Notes: generated by a model not told the origin, from the letters alone. A DNA stretch of 64,000 nucleotides from Haloechinothrix halophila YIM 93223 (GCF_000504245.1 NZ_KI632509.1:2523751-2587750); one strand, 5' to 3'. Shown: positions 18,674-27,437, counted from the stretch's first letter. A program made the numbers and translations.

Positions 18674-19638
18674 GAGCACTGCAACAGCAGTTTCCCCGTC
18701 GTCTTGCGGCCTTCGAGGTCGGTGTGCGCTTGGCGTGCTTCGGCGAGCGGATACTTCCCGCCGATGTGGACGGTGAGGTCGCCGGAGCTGAGCGCGTCGA
18801 ACAGTTCCCCGGCACGCCACTCCAGCTCGTCCCGCGTGGCGATGTAGTTCGCCAAGTTAGGCCGGGTGAGAAACACCGAGCCCGCCGAGTTGAGCCGCTG
18901 CGGGTCCACCGGATCGACCGGCCCGCTGGACGCCCCGAACAGCGCGAGGGTGCCGCGCACCCGCAGCGAGTCGAGGCTGCCGTCGAACGTGGTCGTGCCG
19001 ACCCCGTCGTAGACGGCGGCCACACCCTCCCCGGCGGTGATCTCGCGTACCTGCGGAGCGAAGTCCTCGTAGCCGAGCACGGTCTCCGCGCCCGCCTCCG
19101 TGGCGAGCCGGGCTTTCTCTTCCGTCGACGCGGTGGCGATCACTCTGCCGCCGCGCGAGCGCACCAGCTGCGTCAGCAGCAGTCCGACACCGCCCGCCGC
19201 GGCGTGCACCAGCACGATGTCACCCTGACGCACCGGGTACACCGACGCGGCCAGGTAGTGCGCTGTGAGGCCCTGCAACAGCACGGCGGCCGCCAGTTCG
19301 ATGTCCGCCTCGTCCGGCACCGGCACCGCCGACGACGCGGGAACGATCGCCTGCTCGGTGTAGCTACCGGGCACCATGGCCCAGGCCACCCGGTCGCCGA
19401 CGCGAATCCCGGACACACCCTTGCCCACCGCGGCGACCGTGCCAGCGCCTTCCACCCCGGCGACGAACGGCAGATCGCGCGGGTAGAGCCCGCCGCGCTG
19501 ATAGGTGTCGATGAAGTTCACACCCGCGGCAGCGACATCGACCAGCAGTTCGCCCTCACCTGGCTCGGCCACGCTGACATCGGTGTGCTCCAGAACATCG
19601 GGGCCGCCGGTCTTGCCGACCACGATCGCCTTGGGCAT
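18670..19638 (-). CDS. qor: NADPH:quinone oxidoreductase, zinc-independent MDR family
   Basis: 322 aa medium-chain dehydrogenase/reductase. VNFIDTYQRGGLYP, the Rossmann loop VHAAAGGVGLLLTQLV and YDGVGTTTFDGSLDSL match quinone reductases; the zinc ligands of alcohol dehydrogenases are absent. Cytosolic one-electron or hydride transfer to quinones using NADPH is expected. The stop codon is embedded in the edge of repeat copy 2, and copy 3 lies just upstream of its start, so the gene is bracketed by the repeat family. Confidence 0.9.
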   Translation of the reverse strand: MPKAIVVGKTGGPDVLEHTDVSVAEPGEGELLVDVAAAGVNFIDTYQRGGLYPRDLPFVAGVEGAGTVAAVGKGVSGIRVGDRVAWAMVPGSYTEQAIVPASSAVPVPDEADIELAAAVLLQGLTAHYLAASVYPVRQGDIVLVHAAAGGVGLLLTQLVRSRGGRVIATASTEEKARLATEAGAETVLGYEDFAPQVREITAGEGVAAVYDGVGTTTFDGSLDSLRVRGTLALFGASSGPVDPVDPQRLNSAGSVFLTRPNLANYIATRDELEWRAGELFDALSSGDLTVHIGGKYPLAEARQAHTDLEGRKTTGKLLLQCS

Positions 19639-19687
19639 GGCTACGCTCCTTGAGTTCGTCGGTGTGAGTCAGTCCACTACTGTGTCA

Positions 19688-19771
19688 GTAGATACCAATC
19701 CGACCGACAGCGTGCCGACCGGCGGTTGCCGAGCGAGTGTGCCGGTCGGCCCGCTTTCGGCCTCCTTGGTA
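19688..19771 (-). repeat. 83/84-nt structured repeat, copy 3 (inverted)
   Basis: On the minus strand it reads TACCAAGGAGGCCG to GGATTGGTATCTAC and shares the GGCACACTCGCT loop with copy 1. The stem is again complementary but with different bases (GGGCCGACCGGC against its partner), i.e. covariation. It lies in the divergent region between qor and the small gene at 19832, so it cannot be only a terminator. Confidence 0.83.
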
Positions 19772-19819
19772 TGACAAGTGCCACGGCGCTCGCGGCACCC
19801 GCGGATGCCGCGTTCGATC

Positions 19820-19825
19820 TACACT
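19820..19825 (+). promoter_or_regulatory. Probable -10 element, leaderless GTG at 19832
   Basis: TACACT then six bases then GTG. This spacing puts the transcription start on or next to the start codon. No convincing -35 hexamer is visible. Confidence 0.5.
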
Positions 19826-19831
19826 GCCGCT

Positions 19832-20143
19832 GTGAGCGAGGAGAAGACCACCCCCACAGCCACTCGCAGGCAGGTGTCGAGCGCCCGCGCGTTCGCCGAT
19901 GCGCACGGTACCCCGGTGCGCGCCGTCGTGGAGCCGATCGGCCGGTCGGGCGCACGCGTGGTGCTCGTCGGCAAGGACGGCGCGCTCGGTGACGTCGTCG
20001 TGCCGTCGGTCGAGACCGGCACCGCGCTCATCGACGCCGTCGACGACCTGGAGAAGTCCGACTGGGATTCCGACACCGTCGGTGCCGCCGCCATCGGGCC
20101 GGGCCACCGTCGCCGGATGGGACGCTCGCTGCTGCGTGGCTGA
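19832..20143 (+). CDS. Conserved hypothetical protein, 103 aa
   Basis: Small soluble protein without a domain I recognise; it reads ARAFADAHGTPVRAVVEPIG followed by ARVVLVGKDGALGDVVVPS and a basic C-terminus HRRRMGRSLLRG. The GTG at 19832 sits exactly 6 nt after TACACT (19820-19825), a leaderless promoter arrangement. The ATP-grasp gene begins 8 bases inside its end, so the two are translationally coupled and may act together. Confidence 0.7.
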   Translation: MSEEKTTPTATRRQVSSARAFADAHGTPVRAVVEPIGRSGARVVLVGKDGALGDVVVPSVETGTALIDAVDDLEKSDWDSDTVGAAAIGPGHRRRMGRSLLRG

Positions 20144-21017
20144 GCCGAAGCGGGTGCTGCTCGCCGGGTGCGCTGACCTGCCACGCGGTGACGGCGACGA
20201 AGACATCTTGCTGCCCGCGCTCGCCGAGGCGGGCTGCAAGGCCGAATGGATCGTGTGGGACGACCCCAGCGCGCCGATCTCCGACGCCGACCTGGTGATC
20301 TTGCGCGCCACCTGGGACTACGCCAGCCGTCGCGATGAGTTTCTGCGCTGGTGCGAGTCCGTGCCCGCGCTGCGCAACCCGGCGTCCGTGGCGCGATGGA
20401 ACACCGATAAAGCGTATCTGGCTGAGCTGGCCGCCGCTGGGCTGGCGACCGTGCCGACCCAGGTCGTCGCGCCAGGCTCGGCACCGGACTGGCCGGCTGG
20501 CGAGTTCGTGGTGAAGCCGTCCGTTGGCGCCGGCTCGCGCGGCGCACGGCGGTTCGCGGCTGACGACGTCGATGGCGCGCGTGAGCACCTGGCCGGGCTA
20601 CACGCCGACGGCCGGACCGCGCTGGTGCAGCCGTACCAGGCAGACGTCGACGCCAACGGCGAGACCGCGTGCGTCTTCCTCGCTGGCCGTTACTCACACG
20701 CGTTCGTGAAGGGCCCGATGCTGTCCGGTGCGTCGATGGACGGTTCCGGGTTGTTCGTCGCGGAGAAGGTCGCGGCGGCGCGGCCCGCCGACGACGTCCT
20801 CGCGTTCGCGGAACAAGCCATGGACACCACGACGTCGCTGCTCCGGCTGCGCCGCAACGAGCTGCTGTACGCGCGGATCGACGTGGTCCGGGGTGCGGAC
20901 GGCACGCCGATGCTGCTGGAACTGGAGCTCACCGAGCCGTCGCTGGGGTTGTCCCTCGCCGGGGACGCGGCGGCGATCCGGATGGCCGAGGCCGTGCGGG
21001 AGCTGCTGGACGGCTGA
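20136..21017 (+). CDS. ATP-grasp domain enzyme (RimK/glutathione synthetase-like)
   Basis: 293 aa. The central FVVKPSVGAGSRGARRF supplies the ATP-binding Lys and Gly-rich loop, and LYARIDVVRGADGTPMLLELELTEPSLGL carries the metal-binding acidic residues, typical of ATP-grasp carboxylate-amine ligases. The substrate is unknown. The GTG at 20136 overlaps the previous stop by 8 bases. It is convergent with ctaA across a hairpin. Confidence 0.82.
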   Translation: MAEPKRVLLAGCADLPRGDGDEDILLPALAEAGCKAEWIVWDDPSAPISDADLVILRATWDYASRRDEFLRWCESVPALRNPASVARWNTDKAYLAELAAAGLATVPTQVVAPGSAPDWPAGEFVVKPSVGAGSRGARRFAADDVDGAREHLAGLHADGRTALVQPYQADVDANGETACVFLAGRYSHAFVKGPMLSGASMDGSGLFVAEKVAAARPADDVLAFAEQAMDTTTSLLRLRRNELLYARIDVVRGADGTPMLLELELTEPSLGLSLAGDAAAIRMAEAVRELLDG

Positions 21018-21080
21018 GGGCGCCTGACGCCGGCCGCTGGGCGTACACCGGCCGGCCTCGGTTCACCCGTTTGGTGACCT

Positions 21081-21141
21081 CCCTGCTCGTAGGACCAAAC
21101 GATGTCCGCTTCGCCCCATTCTGCTGGTCCTACCGGCAGGG
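21081..21141. terminator. Hairpin between convergent ATP-grasp gene and ctaA
   Basis: Arms of 17 nt (21081-21097 CCCTGCTCGTAGGACCA and 21125-21141) pair with two mismatches around a 27-nt loop. Its position between two convergent stops suggests a bidirectional terminator or 3'-end barrier. Confidence 0.6.
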
Positions 21142-21177
21142 TCCCTGATCAACTTCAGCAGGTCCGCAGCGAATGCG

Positions 21178-22173
21178 TCATTCAGCGCGGACGGCCGCGG
21201 CCGCAGCGGGCTCCGCGCCCACCGAGGCCGGCGCGCCGCGATCCCTCGCGGAGCACCACAGCGCCGCCGTGGCGATGACGACCAGCGCCGAGCCGAGCAC
21301 ATGCAGCGAGACGAGCGGCTCGGGAACTTCGAGCTCGTACTGCACCGAGCCGAGCGCGCCCTGGCCCAGCGCGGCGAGCCACAGCAGTGCGTAGCGCCGG
21401 GTGAACCGGGCCGATGCGGCCGTGCGCAGCGAAGTCAGGCCGATCAGCACCAGCACGCCGAGGAAGACCACGAGCGCGCCCGCGTGGATCTTGGTGAGCA
21501 GCGCGATGGGGACGTCGAGCCGGGGCGTCTCCGGGTCGCCGCCGTGCGGCCCCGCTCCGGTGACGAACGTGCCAGCCGTGAGCACGCCGGCCAGTGCCGC
21601 GACCAGCGCGACGAGCAGCCGACGTCCGGTGTCTCCGACGTGCCAGCGAGGCCCGGCGTCGCCCTCGCCGAAGGCGTGCAGCAGCAGGACCGCGATCCAC
21701 ACCAGCACCGCCGAGGCGAGGAAGTGGATCGCGACGGTCCACCACAGCAGCTCCATGCGCACCGTGATGCCGCCGAGCACACCCTGCATGCCGGTGCCGC
21801 CGAGCACGGCGAGCGCGAGGCCGAGCGGCCTGCGGCGGTTGCCCGTTTCGAGGTGCAGCCGCCAAGCGGCGAGTACGCAGGCGATCGCGACGAGCCCGAC
21901 GATCCCGGTGAGCATCCGGTTGCCGAACTCGATCCACTGGTTGAGCGTCTCGTACTCGGCGTGCTCGACGGGGAACATCGTGCCCTTGTGGCACTGCGGC
22001 CACGTGGAACAGCCAAGCCCGGAGCCGGTCACCCGGACCACGGACCCGGTGACGCCGATCCCGGCCTGGGTAGCCACCGCGGCGAGCCCGAGCGCCTGCT
22101 GCGTCGCACTGGATGGGCGCGGCAGTCGGGCGATCAGGGGTTCTGACCACGAACGAAGTCGGGCGAAACGCAC
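21178..22173 (-). CDS. ctaA: Haem A synthase (CtaA/COX15 family)
   Basis: 331 aa with eight predicted helices; oxidises haem O to haem A. The RVTGSGLGCSTWPQC motif (conserved Cys pair) and the His residues in NQWIEFGNRMLTG, AIHFLASA, LTKIHAGAL and LVSLHVLGSA match the haem-ligand pattern. I choose the GTG at 22173 because TACCAT lies six bases upstream on the minus strand (22180-22185), a leaderless signal; an ATG at 22239 would add an unlikely 22-aa polar extension. It works after CtaB. Confidence 0.9.
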   Translation of the reverse strand: MRFARLRSWSEPLIARLPRPSSATQQALGLAAVATQAGIGVTGSVVRVTGSGLGCSTWPQCHKGTMFPVEHAEYETLNQWIEFGNRMLTGIVGLVAIACVLAAWRLHLETGNRRRPLGLALAVLGGTGMQGVLGGITVRMELLWWTVAIHFLASAVLVWIAVLLLHAFGEGDAGPRWHVGDTGRRLLVALVAALAGVLTAGTFVTGAGPHGGDPETPRLDVPIALLTKIHAGALVVFLGVLVLIGLTSLRTAASARFTRRYALLWLAALGQGALGSVQYELEVPEPLVSLHVLGSALVVIATAALWCSARDRGAPASVGAEPAAAAAVRAE

Positions 22174-22270
22174 TTGACGATGGTATGTCGCGTGGCGGCC
22201 ACGCGACGGTGCGGGGTAGCGAGAGGTGGGCGAGGCCACGCCGTGACAGCCACGCCGGATGGCACAACGA

Positions 22271-22307
22271 AACGTGCCGCCCGGTCGTGGTGACCGGGCG
22301 GCACGTT
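22271..22307 (-). terminator. Strong hairpin terminator after the lipoprotein gene
   Basis: Perfect 16-bp arms (AACGTGCCGCCCGGTC at 22271-22286, complement at 22292-22307) with a 5-nt loop, starting about 20 bases 3' of the stop at 22326. On the minus strand it is followed by TCGTT rather than a long T-run. Confidence 0.8.
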
Positions 22308-22325
22308 CTGCTGGAACAGTACTGA

Positions 22326-23594
22326 CTACTTGACCAGGGCTGCCTTCAGCGAGTCGATCGCACCAGCGAGCGTCTCGATGTGCTTCTTCAGCTCGGTGGC
22401 CACGGCGTCCGCCGGAACGGCGCCGCCGGTGATCTCCTCGAAGAAGCCACCAGCGGTGGACCGGTAGTCGTCCAGGTTGGACAGGGCTTCCTTCTTGCCT
22501 GCTTCGTCGTCACCCGCGGAAGCAACCGCGTAGGACACGAAGTCGTCGATGTGCGAACGCCACACCTGCAGGAAGGTCTTCTCGTTGTCCGGACCGGCGA
22601 CCGAGCCGACCGCCTTGGACAGCTCGACCGAGTTCTCGTCGAGCTCGCCAGCGGCGGCCTCGAACTCGGCACTGTCCGGACCAGCGGTGTAGGCGGTGAA
22701 GACCGCGACGCTGGCCAGGTAGACGTGGCCCTGCAGCAGACCGGTCAGGCCGGAGCGCAGCTCCGACGCGGGGCTGTTCGGGTTGCCGTCGATGTCCGCG
22801 GCCTTGTCGATGCCACCGGCGAGCGCCTTGGCGGTCATCGGCATGTGGTCGGCAGCGGCCTTCAGCTTGTCGAACGCCTTGCCGTCACCGGACGCGAAGG
22901 CGTCGATGGCGCCGGACAGCGTCTTGACGTGCTTGCCCAATGCGCCTTCGACCGCATCGGCGGGCAGCGCACCGTCGGTGATCTTCTCGAAGAACTCAGC
23001 GGAGGTCTTCTCGTAGGCGGCGAGGTTGTTCAGGGCTTCCTTCTTGCCTGCCTCGTCGCCACCCTTGGCCGCGACCGCGTAGGACACGAAGTCGTCGACG
23101 TGCGAACGCCAGGCTTGCAGGAAGGTCTTCTCGTTGTCCTCACCGGCGACCGAGCCGACGGCTGCGGCAACGGCCTTGGAGTTCTCGTCGAGAGTCGAGG
23201 CGGCGGCCTTGAACTCATCGGAGTCAGGACCGGCGTGGTAGGCGGTCGCGACCGCGATGCCCGCGAGATAGACGTGCTCCTGCAGGACCTCGGTGAGGCC
23301 GGCACGCAGGTTCGCCGCATCGGAGCCGACGTCGCCCTTCATGTCGGTTGCCTCGCTGATGCCGGTCGCCAGTGCCTGCGCCGTCATCGGCATGTGAGAA
23401 GCCGCGGTGCGAGCGTCAGCGAACGGATCGCCGGTGCTCACCGCCGTCGGCAGGTTGCCCTCCTGCGCCTCCGCGGTCGGCGAGGGGGGTGTCGTGTTGT
23501 CGTCGGAGGTGTCTGTCCCGCCGCATGCCGCGAGGCCCAAGGCCAGCGCGGCCGCTACAGCGGTAACTCGAACACTCTTGGTCAGAGGACGCAT
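22326..23594 (-). CDS. Secreted lipoprotein with two copies of an all-alpha domain
   Basis: 422 aa. A signal peptide ends with LAAC (lipidated Cys24), followed by a Thr/Ser/Pro linker to about residue 55. Two units of about 176 residues follow (about 56-232 and 239-414), both containing HMPMTA-ALA, LLQ/EHVYLA, GPDS-EF-AAA, VGSVAG-DNEKTFLQ-WRSH-DDFVSYAV and ADAV-KH--TL-GAID. The helical, His/Met/Glu-rich pattern could bind metal or cofactor, but I do not recognise the family. AGGGA precedes the ATG at 23594. It is monocistronic with a strong terminator. Confidence 0.8.
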   Translation of the reverse strand: MRPLTKSVRVTAVAAALALGLAACGGTDTSDDNTTPPSPTAEAQEGNLPTAVSTGDPFADARTAASHMPMTAQALATGISEATDMKGDVGSDAANLRAGLTEVLQEHVYLAGIAVATAYHAGPDSDEFKAAASTLDENSKAVAAAVGSVAGEDNEKTFLQAWRSHVDDFVSYAVAAKGGDEAGKKEALNNLAAYEKTSAEFFEKITDGALPADAVEGALGKHVKTLSGAIDAFASGDGKAFDKLKAAADHMPMTAKALAGGIDKAADIDGNPNSPASELRSGLTGLLQGHVYLASVAVFTAYTAGPDSAEFEAAAGELDENSVELSKAVGSVAGPDNEKTFLQVWRSHIDDFVSYAVASAGDDEAGKKEALSNLDDYRSTAGGFFEEITGGAVPADAVATELKKHIETLAGAIDSLKAALVK

Positions 23595-23783
23595 TGCGTA
23601 ATCCCTACGAAGATGGTTGCGAAGTGCCGCGCTCGGTTTGGCGGCAAAACGTGACTTCACAGGTACTTCGCTGCCCGCCCACCGCCGGATTGGTCGCGGG
23701 ACGATCCATCTTCGTCGCGACCGATATCCGGGATACGTCCGTCAGCCTGAACGCCGATCACGAAGGCCCGCTCACCGCGAGTG

Positions 23784-23831
23784 GATCTTGAGACCGTTTG
23801 GCTGTTCGAGCGACCATTTCGCCTCAAGATC
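23784..23831. repeat. GATCTTGAG hairpin, family copy at 23.8 kb
   Basis: GATCTTGAG at 23784 and CTCAAGATC ending at 23831 form the base of an imperfect hairpin (inner part TTTGG against CCATTT). It lies 14 bases 3' of the ABC-2 permease stop on the minus strand and resembles the hairpins at 45860-45909 and 45957-46004. Confidence 0.65.
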
Positions 23832-23844
23832 AGCCGGGTGCCAC

Positions 23845-24657
23845 CTAGGACAGCTTGGTCGTCCTACTCGCCAGCGTGCCGGCCCCGGCACCCCACGCGG
23901 CGAGCACGCCGAGCTCTGCCCACGCTGTGGTGCCGTCAACCAGCGCCGCACGCAACCCCTCGGCCAGCGCGCCGGACGGCAGTAGCCGCACCACCACGGC
24001 GAGGGCGTCCGGCAGCGCGGCGGGCGCGAGCAGGATGCCGCCAGCGAGCAGCAGCACGAACCACGCGATGTTCGCCAGCGCCAGCACGATCTCCGCCCGC
24101 AGCGCGCCGCCGAGTAGTACGCCGAGCGCTCCGAAACAGATCGTGCCGATGACCAGCAGGAGGACCGCCATCAGCGCCCCGGACAGCGCTGGCTGCCAAC
24201 CGAGCAGCGCCGCGACTCCGCCGAGCACGAGCACCTGCGCGGTGACCACAACCAGCGCCGCCACGATCCGGCCGGTCACCAGCATCCACCGGGGCAGCGC
24301 GGTGGCGGAGAGTCGTTTGAGCACGCCGTAGCGGCGGTCGAAGCCCAGCGCGATCGCCTGCCCGGTGAACGCCGACGACATCACCGCGAGCGCCAGGATG
24401 CGCGGCGTGACCCAGTCCACTTTCGCCACCGAGGACCCGTCGGCGGCGACGAGGTCACCCATCGGCAGGACGTCAAGCAGCGTGAGGCCCACCAGCAACG
24501 CCAGGGGGATCAGCAGCGTCAGCAGGATCTGCTCGCCGTGGCGCAGCGTCAGCAGTGTCTCCACCCGCGCGTGGGTGAACAACATCCGCGGGATGCTGCC
24601 GCGTCCCGGCGCGGGTGCGAACGTGCCTGGTGCGAAACGCGGGGGAGTGTCGGTCAT
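23845..24657 (-). CDS. ABC-2 type transporter permease
   Basis: 270 aa with six membrane helices after a Pro-rich 25-aa N-terminal tail. AFTGQAIALGFDRRYGVLKRLSATALPRWML is the characteristic cytoplasmic loop of ABC-2 permeases. Its ATG overlaps the ATPase stop (ATGA), so the two subunits are made together. The M. tuberculosis neighbours of ctaA are an equivalent pair annotated as antibiotic transport; the substrate here is unknown. Confidence 0.9.
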   Translation of the reverse strand: MTDTPPRFAPGTFAPAPGRGSIPRMLFTHARVETLLTLRHGEQILLTLLIPLALLVGLTLLDVLPMGDLVAADGSSVAKVDWVTPRILALAVMSSAFTGQAIALGFDRRYGVLKRLSATALPRWMLVTGRIVAALVVVTAQVLVLGGVAALLGWQPALSGALMAVLLLVIGTICFGALGVLLGGALRAEIVLALANIAWFVLLLAGGILLAPAALPDALAVVVRLLPSGALAEGLRAALVDGTTAWAELGVLAAWGAGAGTLASRTTKLS

Positions 24658-25613
24658 GCGCGCAGCTCCCGTCCGGTCAGTTCCAGGAAGACGTCCTCCA
24701 GATCGCGTTTGCCGACCTGTAGTTGCTCGGCGAGCACACCCTGTTGCGCGCACCACGCGGTCACCGCCGAGATCACCTGCGGGTCGACGCTGCCGTCGAC
24801 CCGGTAGCTGCCCGGTGAGGTTTCGCGCACCACATAGCCTTCCGGTAGCGCGGCCGCGAGCAGTCGGGTGTCCAGGCCTGCCCGCGCGCGAAACCGCATC
24901 TGGGTGTTTTCCGGGTCGCCGTTGGTGAGCGCGGTGGGCGAGCCGGATGCGACGATCTCGCCGTGGTCGATGATCACCACGTGGTCGGCGAGTGTCTCGG
25001 CCTCCTCCATCAGGTGCGTGGTCAGCAGGACGCTGACACCGTCGGCGCGCAACGCCGCCAGCAGCTCCCACACCAGCCGTCGCGCCTGCGGGTCCATGCC
25101 AGCCGTCGGTTCGTCGAGGAACACCAGTTCCGGCCGGTTGACGATGGCGCAGGCCAGCGACAGCCGCTGCTGCTGACCGCCGGAGAGTCGCTTGAACGGA
25201 GTGCGCCCGCACGCGCTGAGGCCGAGGACGTCGAGCAGCCAGTCGACGTCGAGTGGCTGTGCGGCGCAACTGGCGACCAGCCGCAGCATCTCAGCGCAGC
25301 CGATGCCGGGGTACGCGCCGCCACCCTGTGGCATCACGCCGATCAGCGGGCGCAGCGCGGCGCCCGCCGCGACCGGGTCGTGCCCGAGCACCCGCACGGC
25401 GCCGGCGTCTGGGCGCAGGAACCCTTCGCACAGTTCGATCGTGGTGGTCTTACCAGCGCCGTTCGGGCCGAGCAGCGCGAGCAGCTGGCCGCGTGGCATG
25501 TGCAGGTCAATGCCGTTGACGGCGGTGGTGGTGCCGAAGCGCTTGGTCAGTCCCGCAAGAGCGAGCGCGGGCTCACGGCTGTCGCCATCGGCGCGCTGGG
25601 GGGACTCACTCAC
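24654..25613 (-). CDS. ABC transporter ATP-binding protein (ABC-2 exporter)
   Basis: 319 aa. Walker A LGPNGAGKTTTIE, Q-loop VMPQGGGAYPG, signature RLSGGQQQRLSLA, Walker B LVFLDEPTAGMD and H-loop TTHLMEEAE are intact, and a DrrA-like C-terminal extension ends LEDVFLELTGRELRA. The GTG at 25613 overlaps the mptB-like stop by eight bases (GTGAGTGA), placing all three genes in one operon. Confidence 0.92.
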   Translation of the reverse strand: MSESPQRADGDSREPALALAGLTKRFGTTTAVNGIDLHMPRGQLLALLGPNGAGKTTTIELCEGFLRPDAGAVRVLGHDPVAAGAALRPLIGVMPQGGGAYPGIGCAEMLRLVASCAAQPLDVDWLLDVLGLSACGRTPFKRLSGGQQQRLSLACAIVNRPELVFLDEPTAGMDPQARRLVWELLAALRADGVSVLLTTHLMEEAETLADHVVIIDHGEIVASGSPTALTNGDPENTQMRFRARAGLDTRLLAAALPEGYVVRETSPGSYRVDGSVDPQVISAVTAWCAQQGVLAEQLQVGKRDLEDVFLELTGRELRA

Positions 25614-27300
25614 GACTGTCAAGGGTAGAACTTCCCGTCGTGACGGCTGTGGCCGGTTCCGTGTTCGTAGCCGAGCCATCCCGCCGCGGCATGGGCGGGA
25701 TCGGTGCGCGGGCGAACAACGGCACGGTGCGGCGCACCACGAGCAGGGCGAGCACCGTGACGACGATGGCGGCGAGGTACGCCTGCGGCAGCACGAAGCT
25801 CCTGCCGTCGAACGGGCTGCCGGTGGGCGTGATCACGACCGCGAGGACGGCGCTGCCGATGGTGGCCGCTACCCGGAAGCGGGATGTCCCTGCCGCGGCG
25901 GCCAGCGGGATCACCGCCCACAGCATCCACCACGGGTGCAGCGCCACGTGCAGGCCCATGACCACGGCCATCGCCACGCCGAGCCCGATGATCGGTCGGA
26001 GTTGCCAGTGGAAGCTGCGCCACAGCAGGTGCAGCGTGATGACGGCGGCGGCCAGCAGGCCGAGCAGGCTGAGGATGTCCATGACGGCGTGGGTGTGCAC
26101 GCCGAGGTCGAACCCGATGCCGACGCCGCCGGTGAGATAGCCGAGCAGCGTGGCGGGCGAGATGAGCGTGCGCGCCATGCCCGGTGTGCCGAGCGCGCCG
26201 ATCCAGCCGAAACCGAGCCCGGTGCCCAGACACACCGCCACCATCACCGTGACGAAAATGACGGTCAGCCCCGCCGCTGCGCGGGCGAGGTCGCTGAGTC
26301 TGCCGTGCCACCGGCGGGCGATCATCACTCCGAAGAACCCCAGGGCGAGCGCCGCGTTGATCTTGACGGCGGCGGCGAGCGTCATCACCGTCGCGCCGAA
26401 CGCGATATAGCGCAGTTCGCCGGGTGCCAGCGGCGGCGTCGAGTCGCCCTTCACCCTGATTGGCAGCCTGCGCAGCCCCAGTTCGAGCCCGGCCATCATG
26501 AGGCCGATGCCCAGCGCTTCGTTGTGCACGCCCGCGACCAGGTGGAAGATCAGCAGCGGGTTGAGTCCGCCGAGCCACAGTGCCGTCGTCGGCTCCACCC
26601 CGAACCGCTTCGCCAGCCGGGGCAGCGACCACAGGATCAGCGCGACACCGACCAGCGCGATGGCGCGTTGCAGCATGACGCCGAGCACGATGTGGTTACC
26701 GCTGATGCCGGACATCCAGCTGCCCAGCTCGAGAAACAGTGGCCCGTACGGCGCCGGCGTCTCGCGCCACACGTTCGACACGCCCATGGTCAGCGGGTCG
26801 CCGACGCCGAGCGCCTGGGCTGGCCCGAGGGAGTAGGGGTCGAGGCCGCGGTGCACGATCTCGCTCTGCGCGAGGTAGCTGTAGACGTCGCGGGAGAACA
26901 GTGGCGGGATGAACGTCAGCGGCGCCAGCCACATCACCACGGTGCGGGTGGTCTGTGCCTGAGTGGCAATCCGCGCGCGGGCGGGGCGGGCGTAGCGGCC
27001 GTAGAGCAGCCAGGCGATGACCATCAGCAACATTCCCGCTACGGCGATCGCCAGCGACACCGTGGTCACCCGTGTGAACAGGCTCAGCACCGGGATGTCG
27101 TGCGCCGGGTTGATCACCGGCACCGCGCCGGCACCCAGTGAGCCGAGCGCGAGGAACAGCGCGCCGACGATGCCGAGCCTGCGGATGGTGGTGAGCGCGC
27201 GCAGTTCGGTCGCGTTCAGCGGAGCGGGGCCGTCGTCGGCGAGCCAGGGCAGGGCGAGCTCAGGCTCTGCTGCCTGCCGTTCTCGCTCACTGACCGCCAC
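25606..27300 (-). CDS. mptB: Alpha-(1->6)-mannopyranosyltransferase, MptB-like
   Basis: 564 aa polytopic membrane protein (about 13 helices) of the polyprenol-phosphomannose-dependent GT-C class that builds the mannan core of lipomannan/lipoarabinomannan. A catalytic acidic site is expected in the first extracytoplasmic loop FSRDVYSYLAQSEIVHRGLDPY; PAPYGPLFLELGSW and HNEALGIGLMMAGLELG are family hallmarks. I take the GTG at 27300, eight bases after TAGTCT; an ATG at 27324 is possible. Divergent from sufR. Confidence 0.85.
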   Translation of the reverse strand: MAVSERERQAAEPELALPWLADDGPAPLNATELRALTTIRRLGIVGALFLALGSLGAGAVPVINPAHDIPVLSLFTRVTTVSLAIAVAGMLLMVIAWLLYGRYARPARARIATQAQTTRTVVMWLAPLTFIPPLFSRDVYSYLAQSEIVHRGLDPYSLGPAQALGVGDPLTMGVSNVWRETPAPYGPLFLELGSWMSGISGNHIVLGVMLQRAIALVGVALILWSLPRLAKRFGVEPTTALWLGGLNPLLIFHLVAGVHNEALGIGLMMAGLELGLRRLPIRVKGDSTPPLAPGELRYIAFGATVMTLAAAVKINAALALGFFGVMIARRWHGRLSDLARAAAGLTVIFVTVMVAVCLGTGLGFGWIGALGTPGMARTLISPATLLGYLTGGVGIGFDLGVHTHAVMDILSLLGLLAAAVITLHLLWRSFHWQLRPIIGLGVAMAVVMGLHVALHPWWMLWAVIPLAAAAGTSRFRVAATIGSAVLAVVITPTGSPFDGRSFVLPQAYLAAIVVTVLALLVVRRTVPLFARAPIPPMPRRDGSATNTEPATAVTTGSSTLDSRE

Positions 27301-27422
27301 AGCACCACAGACTATCGAGGACAACCTGAGGCGTCGTCACGGGAAGGGCATGCCGGCACATAACAGAGTGACCCCACTCACCTCGCGGGCGGTGGTCTTT
27401 GCGGTCGCCGACTAAATACGAC

Positions 27423-27437
27423 ACACTTGTGTTGTGA
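27423..27437 (+). promoter_or_regulatory. Probable SufR operator overlapping sufR start
   Basis: The sequence ACACT-TGTGT-TGTGA fits the ACACT-N5-TGTGA palindrome that I recall for mycobacterial SufR. It covers the sufR GTG (27434-27436), so SufR binding would block its own operon at the transcription start. TAAATA at 27413 is a possible -10. Confidence 0.7.

Noticed and set aside
22174-22239. Longer ctaA start at 22239
   Set aside because: The extra 22 residues are polar and unlike CtaA N-termini, and a leaderless signal fits the GTG at 22173.
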